Source: Rhodobiaceae bacterium | Lineage (GTDB): Bacteria > Pseudomonadota > Alphaproteobacteria > Puniceispirillales > Puniceispirillaceae | Direction: 5' to 3' | Assembly: GCA_018624035.1 (NCBI GenBank) | Contig: JAAZUU010000010.1 | Coordinates: 1 to 36,013, forward strand | DNA length: 36,013 bases | Part shown: positions 1 to 8,763 of the stretch, one piece after another | Layout: each line of letters starts with the position of its first letter | Position numbering within the stretch: the first letter of the stretch is position 1 | Notes under the pieces: model-generated | The model's input: only the letters and a program-made list of their open reading frames with translations | Database searches by the model: none | Told to the model about the DNA's origin: nothing | Program-made: the position numbers and the translations under genes

Positions 1-383
1 ACATCGCCATGGCCGCGGCGGATGGCCGGGTAGACGCGCTTGACCGCGCCATCGACAAGGCGTGGAGCGAGCAGCAGGCGAGTGTGACCGTGCTTCGCGG
101 ATCACAGGCCCATTTCCGGCAATTGCTGCAGGCCGCCCGCGCGATGCGGCATGGCGGTTCCGCCCAGCAGGCCGTCAAATCCCTGCGCCCACCGGTACAT
201 TTCCGGCTCCAGGACAGGCTGACATCACAGCTTCGCCATTGGTCACCGGAAACGCTGATGGATGCTGTCAACCGGCTCCAGGATGCCGAGCTGACGGTGA
301 AGACCGGCAGCGCCAATGATACGGCAATCTGCGCACAGACATTGCTTGGCCTCTGTCTTCGCGCGCGGGCGCTTCGCGGCTAG
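1..383 (+). CDS. holA: DNA polymerase III delta subunit, C-terminal part
   Basis: This is the 3' end of a gene that begins before the window; the reading frame starts at base 3. HolA is the clamp-loader delta subunit, which opens the DnaN sliding clamp during replication. The visible 126 residues look like the C-terminal helical collar domain of HolA: a segment reading LDRAIDKAW, then a helix-rich stretch with FRQLLQAARAM, then a final region with WSPETLMDAVNRLQDAE and a C-terminus rich in Leu and Arg. The family call also rests on position, since holA sits next to parB in many alphaproteobacteria. It converges with parB and the two stop codons share the CTAG at 380-383. The N-terminal AAA-like domain cannot be judged here. 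Confidence 0.82.
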   Translation, partial: IAMAAADGRVDALDRAIDKAWSEQQASVTVLRGSQAHFRQLLQAARAMRHGGSAQQAVKSLRPPVHFRLQDRLTSQLRHWSPETLMDAVNRLQDAELTVKTGSANDTAICAQTLLGLCLRARALRG

Positions 384-1411
384 TCGATCCCCAGCTTCGC
401 CATCACGGTTTCGAACTGTTCGAGACTGTTGAAGCTGATCGCCATACGACCCTTGCCGGCCGCCTCATCCCAGTTAATGGCGAGACGCAATCCGAGAGCC
501 TTTTCAGCCTTTGCTTCAAGCGCCCTGATATCGGCGGATTTCCCGGGCGCGGCCGTGGATTTCGACGCGCCCGCAGCACCATGTTTGCGGCGCGCCACCA
601 TAGCCTCGACCTGGCGCGCCGACAGCCCCCTTGCCGCCACTTCGCGAGCAAGTGCCACACAATCTTCATCGCCAACCAGCGGACGCACCTGACCCATGCT
701 CAGCGTGCCATTGACAACCATATCGCTGACTTCGCGTGGCAGTGACAACAGACGAAGCAGATTGGCGATATGGCTCCGCGACTTGCCGATGATCTGTGAC
801 AGCTGTTCCTGCGTATAGCCGAAACTGTCAATCAGCTGCCTGTATCCCTCGGCCTCCTCGACCGCACTCAGATCGGCGCGCTGCACATTCTCAATCAGCG
901 CAAGCTCGTAGGCCTCCTCATCCTCCAGATTGCGGATGATAGCCGGAACGCTGTGAAGCTGCGCCATCTGCGCTGCGCGCCAGCGTCGTTCACCGGCAAT
1001 CAGCTCATACCGGTTGGAAGCACCGGCACGCGGGCGCACCAGAATTGGCTGGACGAGACCCTTGCTGCGGATTGAGTCCGCCAGCTCGGACAGTGATGCG
1101 GTATCAAAGCGACGGCGTGGCTGCCAGGGTCCAGAATTGATCCATTCGATGGGCAGCTCGGTCAGACCTGTTTGTGCGGGTGCGGATGCAGGTGATGCAG
1201 GACCCGGCGCAGCGCCCGCCGACGCACCGGTTGTCGCGGCGATCCCCGCATCACCAAGCAGCGAGGACAGACCACGGCCAAGGCCGCGGCTCTTGCCGGC
1301 GGAAGACATCGTCGGCTTGACGGTTCCGGATGAGGTACGGCCCCCGGTCTGCGCCGCAGCGGATGTTCCTGCCTTGGCTGATCCTTTACGGGGCTCGGAT
1401 GTCTTTGCCAT
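380..1411 (-). CDS. parB: Chromosome partitioning protein ParB
   Basis: ParB is a CTP-dependent clamp that loads at parS, spreads along DNA and is moved by ParA to segregate origins. The 343-residue protein has a low-complexity Ala/Pro/Ser N-terminus containing RGLGRGLSSLLGD (about residues 42-54), the typical ParA-interacting start of ParB. The CTP-binding ParB/Srx fold follows with GERRWRA at about 140-146 and ENVQR at about 174-178. A helix-turn-helix lies at about 200-224 (QLSQIIGKSRSHIANLLRL), and a C-terminal dimerisation region ends the protein. The start at 1411 has GGAG about 8 bases upstream. The frame stays open upstream to 1528 through a tandem repeat, but that extension is unlike ParB. 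The gene lies downstream of parA in the same direction. Identification is very secure. Confidence 0.96.
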   Translation of the reverse strand: MAKTSEPRKGSAKAGTSAAAQTGGRTSSGTVKPTMSSAGKSRGLGRGLSSLLGDAGIAATTGASAGAAPGPASPASAPAQTGLTELPIEWINSGPWQPRRRFDTASLSELADSIRSKGLVQPILVRPRAGASNRYELIAGERRWRAAQMAQLHSVPAIIRNLEDEEAYELALIENVQRADLSAVEEAEGYRQLIDSFGYTQEQLSQIIGKSRSHIANLLRLLSLPREVSDMVVNGTLSMGQVRPLVGDEDCVALAREVAARGLSARQVEAMVARRKHGAAGASKSTAAPGKSADIRALEAKAEKALGLRLAINWDEAAGKGRMAISFNSLEQFETVMAKLGID

Positions 1412-1468
1412 CGTTCGATGTCTCCATTCTTGCTTCTCGGCCGGACGATCATTCACCGAGTGGCTCTG

Positions 1469-1530
1469 GGCCCATCTCCGGCCCATATCTCGGGCCCATA
1501 TCTCCGGCCCATATCTCTGGCCCATCATCC
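1469..1530. repeat. 13-bp tandem repeat in the parA-parB spacer
   Basis: Three full 13-bp units of GGCCCATATCTCN (1480-1492, 1493-1505, 1506-1518) are flanked by a shorter related unit on each side, starting at 1469 and 1519. The array fills most of the 129-bp gap between the parA stop and the parB start. Units differ mainly at the last base, so the array looks recently amplified. Read on the minus strand it would be transcribed between parA and parB. Whether it acts as an mRNA element or is a neutral minisatellite cannot be told from the sequence. Confidence 0.9.
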
Positions 1531-1540
1531 AGAGCTTGTC

Positions 1541-2317
1541 TCAGGCCGCTTTACTCTCCTGGCGCAACAGCTCCGCCGCCAGCGCGGCATAGGCCTGTGA
1601 GCCGGGACATTTCAGATCATAGATCAGAACCGGTTGACCGAAAGACGGTGCCTCCGAAACCCGCACATTACGCGGCACTACAGTTTTATAGACAAGATCA
1701 CCGAAATGCGTGCGCACATCGCTCGCCACCATCGCCGAGAGCTTGTTTCGGGTGTCGAACATCGTCAACACGATTCCCTGCATCTGCAGATCACCATTCA
1801 GACCGGCACGAACCGCCTCGACCGTCCGCATAAGCTGTGACAGCCCTTCCAACGCGTAGAATTCGCACTGCAGCGGTACCAGAACTGAGGTCGCGGCTGT
1901 CAGCGCATTGACCGTCAGCATGCCAAGAGAGGGGGGGCAGTCAATTATAACATATTGATATTGTTTTGAAATTCTTCTTATTGCCATCTTCAGCCTGAAT
2001 TCCCGGTCAGGCATGTCCGACAATTCCACTTCGGCGGCTGACAGATCGACAATGGTCGGAATGATGTCAAGCCGGGGCACCTGCGTCGCCTGAATCGCGA
2101 CATCCGCGGTGCTGCTGCCAGCGATGACGCTGTAGCTGTTGTGAATCCTGTCCTCAACGCCGAGGCCGGTGCTGGCATTGCCCTGCGGATCAAAATCGAC
2201 AAGAAGCACCGAACGGCCACAGGCGGCCAGCGCGGTGGCAAGATTGATCGATGTTGTTGTCTTTCCCACACCGCCCTTCTGATTGGCGATGGCGATGATA
2301 CGCTGGGCTTGCGGCAT
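1541..2317 (-). CDS. parA: Chromosome partitioning ATPase ParA (Soj type)
   Basis: ParA is a deviant-Walker ATPase that binds DNA non-specifically as an ATP dimer and is released by ParB, pulling origins apart. The 258-residue protein carries the deviant Walker A motif KGGVGKTT at residues 14-21, the DFDPQGNAS motif at about 41-49 and the VIIDCPPSLG Walker B region in the middle. The size and short N-terminus match chromosomal Soj/ParA rather than plasmid ParA with an HTH. It starts 19 bp after the rsmG stop, and parB follows 129 bp later, so rsmG-parA-parB is probably co-transcribed. The two parS sites in this window are its functional partners through ParB. Identification is very secure. 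Confidence 0.97.
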   Translation of the reverse strand: MPQAQRIIAIANQKGGVGKTTTSINLATALAACGRSVLLVDFDPQGNASTGLGVEDRIHNSYSVIAGSSTADVAIQATQVPRLDIIPTIVDLSAAEVELSDMPDREFRLKMAIRRISKQYQYVIIDCPPSLGMLTVNALTAATSVLVPLQCEFYALEGLSQLMRTVEAVRAGLNGDLQMQGIVLTMFDTRNKLSAMVASDVRTHFGDLVYKTVVPRNVRVSEAPSFGQPVLIYDLKCPGSQAYAALAAELLRQESKAA

Positions 2318-2336
2318 GGTTCGGCACGGCTCCGGG

Positions 2337-2948
2337 CTAGGACACCATCAGGTCTATCACAGAACCGTTCGGATTGGTAAGGCTTGGATGCAAGCGCCAG
2401 GCAAGATTCGCCGGATCGCCAAGCGCTGCCAGCTCGGCCTCGGCCTGCGCGCCCTTCAGGAACAGGCAGCGCGTTCCGGGACGAAGTTGCCTTGCCAGAA
2501 GCGGCAGCAGACGGTCAAGTGGCGCGAGCGCCCGCGCCGTGATGACTGACGCCTCAAGGCACGGCATATTCTCAATACGTTCATTATGAACTTTTGCCGT
2601 CAGTCCGCATTCGCGGATCACCGTATGGAGAAAGATCGCCTTTTTCTGATCCGATTCGACAAGATGACATTCCGCATTGGTCATGATCGCCAGCACAAGT
2701 CCGGGAAATCCAGCACCGCTGCCAACATCGACAAGGCGCGGGGATCCCTGGGGAACAAGCGGCGCCAGCTGCGCTGAATCCCAGATGTGACGCATCCAGA
2801 TATCCCGAAGGCTTGCCGGCGATACCAGATTGACCCGTGGCTGCCATTTCTCGACAAGCCCGACATAGGTTTCAAGCTGATGCATTGTTTCACGTGAAAC
2901 ATCGACCTGCGCGGCGGTTGGCACGGCGGCTGGCACGGGGGTTTTCAT
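2337..2948 (-). CDS. rsmG: 16S rRNA (guanine-527-N7)-methyltransferase RsmG (GidB)
   Basis: RsmG uses S-adenosylmethionine to methylate N7 of G527 in 16S rRNA (E. coli numbering), in the decoding region of the small subunit. The 203-residue protein shows NLVS at about 40-43, RHIWDS at 53-58 and the SAM-binding [11 protein letters not shown] at 73-83, all characteristic of the family. Its start codon overlaps the mnmG stop in an ATGA tetranucleotide, so translation is probably coupled. A perfect parS site lies inside the N-terminal coding region and is read as DVSRET (residues 16-21), which explains a peptide that has no obvious enzymatic role. The mnmG-rsmG-parA-parB order is widespread in bacteria. 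Confidence 0.96.
   Translation of the reverse strand: MKTPVPAAVPTAAQVDVSRETMHQLETYVGLVEKWQPRVNLVSPASLRDIWMRHIWDSAQLAPLVPQGSPRLVDVGSGAGFPGLVLAIMTNAECHLVESDQKKAIFLHTVIRECGLTAKVHNERIENMPCLEASVITARALAPLDRLLPLLARQLRPGTRCLFLKGAQAEAELAALGDPANLAWRLHPSLTNPNGSVIDLMVS
2886..2901. promoter_or_regulatory. parS: parS centromere site (perfect palindrome)
   Basis: The sequence TGTTTCACGTGAAACA matches the canonical bacterial parS palindrome at all 16 positions. It lies inside the rsmG coding region, about 1.5 kb from parB and about 7 kb from the proposed origin. ParB is expected to load here. The frame reads it as Asp-Val-Ser-Arg-Glu-Thr. Confidence 0.97.
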
Positions 2949-4834
2949 CCCTGCGCCACTCCCGCCTGACCTACCCCATCCTGCTCGACCGTCTGCTGGC
3001 GCTTCAGATGACGAAGTACCGCCACCACCGCCGCCGGCGTCAGCCCCGGCAGCCTGTTGGCCTGGCCGATTGTCTCGGGACGCAGCCGCATCATCACGTC
3101 GCAGGCCTCGGCCGACAGGCCGCCAACAAGCGAATAATCCAGCTCGGCGGGAATGACGATGGCTTCATCACGCCGTAGCGCGTCTATATCCGCCTGCTGG
3201 CGATCAATATAGCCGGCATAACGGCAGTCAGCCTCGATCTGCGGACGAAGCGCCACCGGGACCGCCGCCAGCTCCGGCCACAGGCTGATGATCCGGTCAA
3301 AGCTGATGTCATCCAGTGCCAGCATGTCGGCGGCGCTACGAACCGCGCCGTCCCGCGGCACCGGCAGGCCAGCGTCGCGAAGGTCGTTCGGACGGGCCTT
3401 TGCGGTTTCGATCAGCAAGCGCGCGGTAGCCAGCGCTGTTTTCTTTTCGCGCCAGGCTGTCTGACGGTCCGGTCCGACACAGCCGATTTCGACACCGCGG
3501 TCAGTCAGCCGCTGGTCGGCATTGTCAGCTCTCAGCAGCAGCCTGTATTCGGCCCGCGAGGTGAACATCCGATACGGTTCCGGCGCACCGCGCGTGATCA
3601 GATCATCAATCATCACACCGGTATAAGAATCGGCCCGACCAAGGGTGAAGCTGTCAGTCGCACCGGACGCAAGCAGCGCCGCGTTGAGTCCGGCGACAAG
3701 ACCCTGCGCCGCGGCCTCTTCATAGCCTGTCGTGCCGTTGATCTGGCCAGCCAGAAACAGCCCGGGCATGGCTTTCAGCGCCAGCGTCCGGGACAGTGCC
3801 CGTGGATCGATGAAATCATATTCGATGGCGTAGCCATATTGCAGGATCCGCGCCTTTTCAAGACCCGGAATGCTGGCCACAAGCGCATCCTGGACATGGC
3901 GTGGCAGGCTTGTCGAGATGCCGTTCGGATAAACCGTATGGTCTTCCAGCCCCTCCGGCTCGAGAAAGATCTGATGCGACTCCCGGTCGGCGAAACGCTT
4001 AACCTTGTCCTCGATCGACGGACAGTAACGCGGCCCCCGGCCGGCGATCTGGCCACTATAGACAGCAGACAGATGGATCGACGCGGCGATGATCCGATGG
4101 GTTTCGGTGGTAGTGCGGGTGATACCACATTCAATCTGCGGAACCGTGATCCGGTCTGTCATGGTTGAGAACGGCACTGGCGGGTCATCCGCCGGTTGCC
4201 GCTCAAGCCGGTCCCAGTCGATGCTGCGGCCATCAAGGCGCGGCGGTGTGCCTGTCTTCAGCCTGCCAACCGGCAGGTCGAGAGCGCGCAATCGGTCCGA
4301 TAGCATGTTCGACGGTGCCTCGCCGATGCGGCCAGCCGGCGTGATGTCCTCACCAAGATGGATCAGGCCACCAAGAAAGGTGCCCGTTGTCAGCACCACC
4401 GCACCGGCATGATGCGCGGTGCCGGACTCATCGACAACGCCGCGGCACACCCCGTCCGTGACCAGCAGATCACCAACCGCCGCCTCGATCACCGTCACGC
4501 CGGCCTCGGCGACAAGGCGCTGCACGGCGGCGCGATACAGCGCCCGGTCGGCCTGCGCACGCGGGCCGTGGACAGCCGGTCCCCGCGACCGGTTCAGCAT
4601 ACGGAACTGGATACCGGAGGCATCGATAGCGCGGGCCATGATCCCGTCAAGAGCGTCGATCTCACGTACCAGATGGCCCTTGCCAAGCCCGCCAATGGCC
4701 GGGTTGCAGCTCATCTCGCCAATCCTGTCGGCACGCATCGTCACCAGCGCGACCGACGCGCCCATGCGGGCCGCGGCCGCGGCCGCCTCGCAACCGGCAT
4801 GCCCGCCGCCAACAATGATCACGTCCCACATCAT
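2945..4834 (-). CDS. mnmG: tRNA uridine 5-carboxymethylaminomethyl modification enzyme MnmG (GidA)
   Basis: MnmG works with MnmE to build the cmnm5 group on wobble uridine 34 of certain tRNAs, using FAD, NADH, methylene-THF and glycine. The N-terminus has the FAD-binding motif GGGHAG at about residues 9-14, followed by the signature [18 protein letters not shown] at about 43-60. A second signature, [13 protein letters not shown], contains the conserved cysteine near residue 271. The predicted length from the first ATG of an ATG-ATG pair is 629 residues, normal for the family. The frame continues upstream to a TTG at 4855, but [11 protein letters not shown] is the natural N-terminus; the next ATG, at 4831, is equally possible. 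It follows mnmE after an 84-bp gap and overlaps rsmG by 4 bp. Confidence 0.96.
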   Translation of the reverse strand: MMWDVIIVGGGHAGCEAAAAAARMGASVALVTMRADRIGEMSCNPAIGGLGKGHLVREIDALDGIMARAIDASGIQFRMLNRSRGPAVHGPRAQADRALYRAAVQRLVAEAGVTVIEAAVGDLLVTDGVCRGVVDESGTAHHAGAVVLTTGTFLGGLIHLGEDITPAGRIGEAPSNMLSDRLRALDLPVGRLKTGTPPRLDGRSIDWDRLERQPADDPPVPFSTMTDRITVPQIECGITRTTTETHRIIAASIHLSAVYSGQIAGRGPRYCPSIEDKVKRFADRESHQIFLEPEGLEDHTVYPNGISTSLPRHVQDALVASIPGLEKARILQYGYAIEYDFIDPRALSRTLALKAMPGLFLAGQINGTTGYEEAAAQGLVAGLNAALLASGATDSFTLGRADSYTGVMIDDLITRGAPEPYRMFTSRAEYRLLLRADNADQRLTDRGVEIGCVGPDRQTAWREKKTALATARLLIETAKARPNDLRDAGLPVPRDGAVRSAADMLALDDISFDRIISLWPELAAVPVALRPQIEADCRYAGYIDRQQADIDALRRDEAIVIPAELDYSLVGGLSAEACDVMMRLRPETIGQANRLPGLTPAAVVAVLRHLKRQQTVEQDGVGQAGVAQG

Positions 4835-4867
4835 TGGACCGTCCCATGTTTCCAAAAGAAAATCATA

Positions 4868-4927
4868 CGCCCTTTCAGGCTGTTTTCCCCAACAGGGCGC
4901 TTTATGCGCCCTTTCAGGTTATTTTCC
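4868..4927. repeat. Direct repeat pair spanning the mnmE stop
   Basis: Two 21-bp copies starting CGCCCTTTCAGG lie at 4868-4888 and 4907-4927, 39 bp apart, with 19 of 21 identical bases. The second copy includes the mnmE stop codon (4919-4921) and the last Gly-Lys codons, so the spacer holds a duplicated mnmE tail. Between them GGGCGC (4895-4900) and GCGCCC (4906-4911) can form a hairpin with a 5-base loop. There is no T-run, so it is not a convincing terminator. Confidence 0.85.
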
Positions 4928-6295
4928 AATGCAAAAGCTGGAAAAAATACTGTCTAGCAGCTCCTCGACATCAATCTGACCTGTCAGCCTGCCAAGGCTG
5001 TCGGCCGCCCGGCGGTATTCCTCGGCGGCAAGTTCCGGTGCCGATCCAAGATCGATATCGTCCGTCGCGCGAAGCGCCTCCATGGCGCGTGTGAGCGCGT
5101 GGCGATGCCTGGCCCGTGTGATGATGCTCTGCGTCTCCGGCCGGTTTGCCGGCACAACCAGCGCGCGCAGAAGATCAAGAAGCTTCTGGACCCCGCCACC
5201 ATCGGAGTCATCTTCCAGCGAGACGAGACAGCTGGCCGTGGCAAGCCCGTTCAGATCGGCAAGCACATCGGCAGTTTCCTCAAGGCCAAGGAGATCGCGC
5301 TTGGTCAGCAGAACAGCCTGCGCGGCACCGGCGAGTTCCTGCAATCGCGCAAGATCCTCTCGCCATTCCGGCATTGACGCGTCAACGACAAGAAGCACCG
5401 CATCCGCGTCGCGTGCCGCGTGTCTGGCCCGGCGCACCCCTTCGGCCTCGATCACATCCTCGGTGTCGCGAAGCCCGGCGGTATCAAGAAGCGTCACCGG
5501 AATGCCGTCAAGATCGATCCGCACGCTGACAATGTCGCGCGTTGTGCCGGGTTGCGACGACACGATGGCGACATCACGCCCGGCCAGCCTGTTCAGCAAG
5601 GTGGACTTGCCGGCATTGACCGGTCCGACAAGGCTCACGGTCACACCGGCGCGCACCCGCTCCCCTTCACGGTCATCATCAAGGACCAGCTCCATGGCAT
5701 CGGCAAGCGCGCGCGTATCGGCATGAATCCGCGCCTCGATGTCACCGGGCAATTCCTCGTCGGCAAAGTCAATCACTGCCTCAAGCTGCGCCGCCAGACG
5801 CACCAGCGCGTCGCGCCAGCTTTCGACCGGGCGATGCAGCACTCCGTCGCGCTGCCGCCAGGCCTGAAGCCGCTGCCGGTCAGTCTCGGCGTCAATCAGG
5901 TCGGCCAGCGCCTCGGTACCAAGGAGGTCGATCTTGCCATTGGCGAACATGCGATTTGTGAACTCGCCTGGTCCAGCCGGCCGGAACCCCTCAGCTTCGG
6001 CAAGTTGCCGCATGATGGCCGCCGTGACAGCCAGCGAGCCATGGGCATGAATCTCGACAACATCCTCACCGGTGCTGGAACGCGGGCCCTTCATCGCCAA
6101 AATGAGCGCCTCGTCAAGGGTGGCGCCATCACTATCGACAAGCCGCGCCAGCCGGAAACGTCCGGGCGGCGGTACGTCACAACCAAAAAGCGCCGGCGCG
6201 GCAAAGGCGCGATCGCCACTGATCCGAATCACCGCGATGGCGGCCCGCCCAGGTGGCGTCGCCTGCGCAAAAATCGTGTCGCTTTCGTCTCGCAT
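4919..6295 (-). CDS. mnmE: tRNA modification GTPase MnmE (TrmE)
   Basis: MnmE is the GTPase partner of MnmG in wobble-uridine modification. The 458-residue protein begins with the tetrahydrofolate-binding domain (SDTIFAQATPPGRAAIAVIRISG), followed by a helical domain interrupted by a Ras-like G domain. GPVNAGKS (about 224-231) is G1, TTRD follows at about 251-254, and DTAG (271-274) is G3. It ends in the invariant C-terminal FCIGK with its essential cysteine, so the protein is complete. The stop codon sits inside one copy of a direct repeat. It is divergent from ogt and heads the leftward group mnmE-mnmG-rsmG-parA-parB. Confidence 0.97.
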   Translation of the reverse strand: MRDESDTIFAQATPPGRAAIAVIRISGDRAFAAPALFGCDVPPPGRFRLARLVDSDGATLDEALILAMKGPRSSTGEDVVEIHAHGSLAVTAAIMRQLAEAEGFRPAGPGEFTNRMFANGKIDLLGTEALADLIDAETDRQRLQAWRQRDGVLHRPVESWRDALVRLAAQLEAVIDFADEELPGDIEARIHADTRALADAMELVLDDDREGERVRAGVTVSLVGPVNAGKSTLLNRLAGRDVAIVSSQPGTTRDIVSVRIDLDGIPVTLLDTAGLRDTEDVIEAEGVRRARHAARDADAVLLVVDASMPEWREDLARLQELAGAAQAVLLTKRDLLGLEETADVLADLNGLATASCLVSLEDDSDGGGVQKLLDLLRALVVPANRPETQSIITRARHRHALTRAMEALRATDDIDLGSAPELAAEEYRRAADSLGRLTGQIDVEELLDSIFSSFCIGK

Positions 6296-6424
6296 CCGGT
6301 TAGTGCCTTTCCTTCAAAGCTGATATAACCTGATCAGCGGCGAACGTCTTCACCAAGTTTCATATCATGTCGCGGCGACGCCGGCACACATGCCAGAACC
6401 GACAGAGCCACATGAAAGGTGACG

Positions 6425-6946
6425 ATGATGACCGTTAACACAGCGGCGGCAGGGCTTTTCCGCGCAACCCTGCACAGCCAACTCGGATATATGCGCGCCG
6501 TCAGTGACGGGCGCCATCTGATCCGCCTCGACTGGGACCAGAGCCTCTTTGCCACCCCCGACAATCCAGATGATGTTTCACGTGAAACCTGCCGGCAGCT
6601 TGCCGCCTATCTTGCCGGTGAACGGCAGGAATTCACCCTGCCACTCCGCGCCGCAGGAATGTCGGCGACCGCTCTGTGCTGGCTGACAGCCATGGCGCGG
6701 ATTCCCTACGGCACAACGATGAGCTACGCGGAATTTGCCAGACTTGCAGGCAAACCTCGGGCGCCGCGCACCGCCGGCACCGCCTGTTCGACCAACCCGA
6801 TTCCGGTGATTTATCCCTGCCACCGGGTCGTGCGGTCGGACGGGACGCTCGGCAATTATGGTGGTGTGAGTAACATGCCCGCACGGCATCCGGACAATCT
6901 TGGCCGCAAACAGGCGCTGATTGATCTTGAACGGCGGTTCGCCTAG
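6425..6946 (+). CDS. ogt: Methylated-DNA--protein-cysteine methyltransferase (Ogt/MGMT family)
   Basis: Proteins of this family repair O6-alkylguanine by moving the alkyl group to their own cysteine. The C-terminal domain shows YPCHRVV with the acceptor cysteine at about residue 138, preceded by the NP pair (TACSTNP) and followed by GTLGNYGG, as in the family. The N-terminal part is less conserved. Two adjacent ATGs (6425 and 6428) lie behind a weak AAGG; an upstream GTG at 6419 is less likely. A near-perfect parS lies within the gene and reads DVSRET, the same peptide seen in RsmG. It converges with rho and both stop codons share the CTAG at 6943-6946. The leftward neighbours are unrelated in function, so it looks like an inserted single gene in a conserved arm. 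Confidence 0.9.
   Translation: MMTVNTAAAGLFRATLHSQLGYMRAVSDGRHLIRLDWDQSLFATPDNPDDVSRETCRQLAAYLAGERQEFTLPLRAAGMSATALCWLTAMARIPYGTTMSYAEFARLAGKPRAPRTAGTACSTNPIPVIYPCHRVVRSDGTLGNYGGVSNMPARHPDNLGRKQALIDLERRFA
6574..6589. promoter_or_regulatory. parS: Second parS site (15/16 match)
   Basis: The sequence TGTTTCACGTGAAACC matches the parS palindrome except for the last base. It is 3.7 kb from the perfect copy in rsmG and about 3.2 kb from the proposed origin. It is read in frame as DVSRET, exactly as in rsmG. Chance occurrence of a 15/16 match this close to parAB is very unlikely. Confidence 0.92.
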
Positions 6947-8202
6947 CTGTTCATCTGCTCGAAGAAATCGTCGTTCGTCTTCGAGTGTTTCAGCTTGTCG
7001 ACCAGAAACTCCATCGCATCGACCGGACCCATCTGCATCAGGATGCGGCGCAACACCCACATCTTGGCAAGGGTTCCCTTGTCGACAAGAAGCTCTTCCT
7101 TGCGGGTGCCGGAGCGGGTGATGTCGATCGCCGGGAAGGTGCGCTTGTCCGACAGCTTGCGGTCGAGGATGACCTCGCTGTTGCCGGTGCCTTTGAATTC
7201 CTCGAAGATCACCTCGTCCATCCGCGAGCCGGTCTCGATCAGAGCTGTCGCGATGATCGTCAATGACCCGCCTTCCTCGATGTTCCGCGCGGCACCGAAG
7301 AATCGCTTTGGACGCTGCAGCGCGTTGGCGTCGACACCTCCGGTCAGCACCTTGCCCGATGACGGCACGACAGTGTTATAGGCCCGCGCCAGACGCGTGA
7401 TGGAATCAAGCAGGATCACCACATCACGCTTGTGCTCAACCAGCCTTTTGGCTTTTTCGATAACCATTTCAGTAACTTGAACATGCCTTGCTGCCGGCTC
7501 GTCAAAGGTCGAGGAGATCACCTCGCCACGGACGGACCGCTGCATGTCGGTCACCTCTTCCGGACGTTCGTCGATCAACAGCACGATCAGATAGACTTCC
7601 GGGTGATTTTCCGAGATGGCATGGGCGATGCTTTGCAACATCATCGTCTTGCCGGTACGTGGCGGCGCCACGATCAGTCCCCGCTGCCCCTTCCCCATCG
7701 GCGAGACAAGATCGATCACCCGCGGGGTGTTGTCCTTCTTGTCAGGGTCGAAGGGAAGTTCCAGCGTCAGCTTGTTTTCCGGATAGAGCGGTGTCAGATT
7801 GTCGAAATTGATCCGGTGCCGAACGGCATTCGGCTCCTCGAAATTGATTGTCTCGACCTTCAGGAGGGCGAAATAGCGCTCACCATCCTTGGGCGCTCGG
7901 ATTTCACCCTCGACCGTGTCGCCTGTGCGCAGCCCGAACCGTCTGACCTGGCTTGGCGACACATAAATGTCATCCGGACCGGGGAGATAGTTTGATTCCG
8001 GCGCGCGAAGAAATCCGAACCCGTCGGACAATACTTCCAACACACCACTGCCATAGATGGCGACGTCGTTCTGGGCAAGCTGCTTGAGAATCGCGAACAT
8101 CATGTCCTGCTTGCGCAGGGTGCTGGCGTTCTCGATCTCAAGCTCCTCTGCATAAGCGAGGAGATCGGCAGGCGATTTCTGTTTCAGTTCCTGAAGATGC
8201 AT
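6943..8202 (-). CDS. rho: Transcription termination factor Rho
   Basis: Rho is the hexameric RNA helicase that ends transcription at C-rich unstructured RNA. The 419-residue protein, the same length as E. coli Rho, starts [20 protein letters not shown]. It has an N-terminal helical domain, a cold-shock-like RNA-binding domain with GFGFLR (about 61-66), and an ATPase domain with Walker A APPRTGKT (about 179-186) and [12 protein letters not shown] in the Walker B/Q-loop region. The frame is open 25 codons further upstream, but Rho begins at the ATG used here. It converges with ogt at a shared CTAG, so the two mRNAs are presumably antisense at their ends. The 132-bp spacer to hemJ has a 12-bp direct repeat (8262-8273 and 8295-8306, 11 of 12 identical). 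Confidence 0.98.
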   Translation of the reverse strand: MHLQELKQKSPADLLAYAEELEIENASTLRKQDMMFAILKQLAQNDVAIYGSGVLEVLSDGFGFLRAPESNYLPGPDDIYVSPSQVRRFGLRTGDTVEGEIRAPKDGERYFALLKVETINFEEPNAVRHRINFDNLTPLYPENKLTLELPFDPDKKDNTPRVIDLVSPMGKGQRGLIVAPPRTGKTMMLQSIAHAISENHPEVYLIVLLIDERPEEVTDMQRSVRGEVISSTFDEPAARHVQVTEMVIEKAKRLVEHKRDVVILLDSITRLARAYNTVVPSSGKVLTGGVDANALQRPKRFFGAARNIEEGGSLTIIATALIETGSRMDEVIFEEFKGTGNSEVILDRKLSDKRTFPAIDITRSGTRKEELLVDKGTLAKMWVLRRILMQMGPVDAMEFLVDKLKHSKTNDDFFEQMNS

Positions 8203-8334
8203 AGTCTCGACACGCTGATAAAAGCGGGGAAAACGGGTTGGCCCGTTGAAATTTGGGGAAAGCCAGTGTCTGTGCAATTTTTATGACAGATTTTGCCAGT
8301 GTCCGTCAATCGCAATGTCGATACCATCTGATTT

Positions 8335-8763
8335 TCAGAACGGCTTCACCACAGCCATGACGACGATGACAATCATCAGCGCTGTCGGCACCTCGTTCCA
8401 GATCCGGTAGATACGGGCTGGTCGCGGCTGCTCGTCATTCTCCAGCTGCCGACGCATCTTGGAAAAGATCCCATGACACGCAGCCATGCCAAGAACGCAC
8501 GCCACCTTCACCTGCATCCAGATCTCCAGCAGAAGTTGCGGTGCCAGAACAAGCATCCAGACGCCGAACAGGAAACTCGCGATCATAGCCGGGTTCATGA
8601 TCGCCTTCAGCAACCGGCGTTCCATCACCTTGAAGGTCTCCGCGCGAACCGATCCGATCACCGTGTCGGCATGATAGACATAAAGCCGCGGCAGATAGAG
8701 AAGCCCGGCCATCCACGCGATGATGGAAATGACATGAAGCGCCTTGATGATCTCGTAAGTCAT
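8335..8763 (-). CDS. hemJ: Protoporphyrinogen IX oxidase HemJ
   Basis: HemJ is the membrane enzyme that oxidises protoporphyrinogen IX to protoporphyrin IX, the step before iron insertion in haem synthesis, in bacteria lacking HemG or HemY. The 142-residue protein has four likely membrane helices. The first, IIKALHVISIIAWMAGLLYLPRL, carries the conserved His near residue 10, and later segments read MIASFLFGVWMLVLAP and a C-terminal TALMIVIVVMAVVKPF. Its start overlaps the hemE stop by 4 bp (8760-8763), so hemE-hemJ form a translationally coupled haem unit. The gene order hemE-hemJ-rho next to the origin is common in alphaproteobacteria. Confidence 0.93.
   Translation of the reverse strand: MTYEIIKALHVISIIAWMAGLLYLPRLYVYHADTVIGSVRAETFKVMERRLLKAIMNPAMIASFLFGVWMLVLAPQLLLEIWMQVKVACVLGMAACHGIFSKMRRQLENDEQPRPARIYRIWNEVPTALMIVIVVMAVVKPF

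Noticed and set aside
1412-1528. N-terminal extension of ParB through the 13-bp repeat
   Set aside because: The frame is open, but the encoded residues are repeat translations unlike ParB, and the ATG at 1411 has a good ribosome-binding site.
5420-6328. Long open frame on the plus strand (about 302 codons)
   Set aside because: It is antisense to mnmE and shows no protein-like motif.
8203-8277. N-terminal extension of Rho or a leader peptide
   Set aside because: The upstream 25 codons are not Rho-like, the true start gives a 419-residue protein, and no ribosome-binding site or attenuator structure supports a leader peptide.
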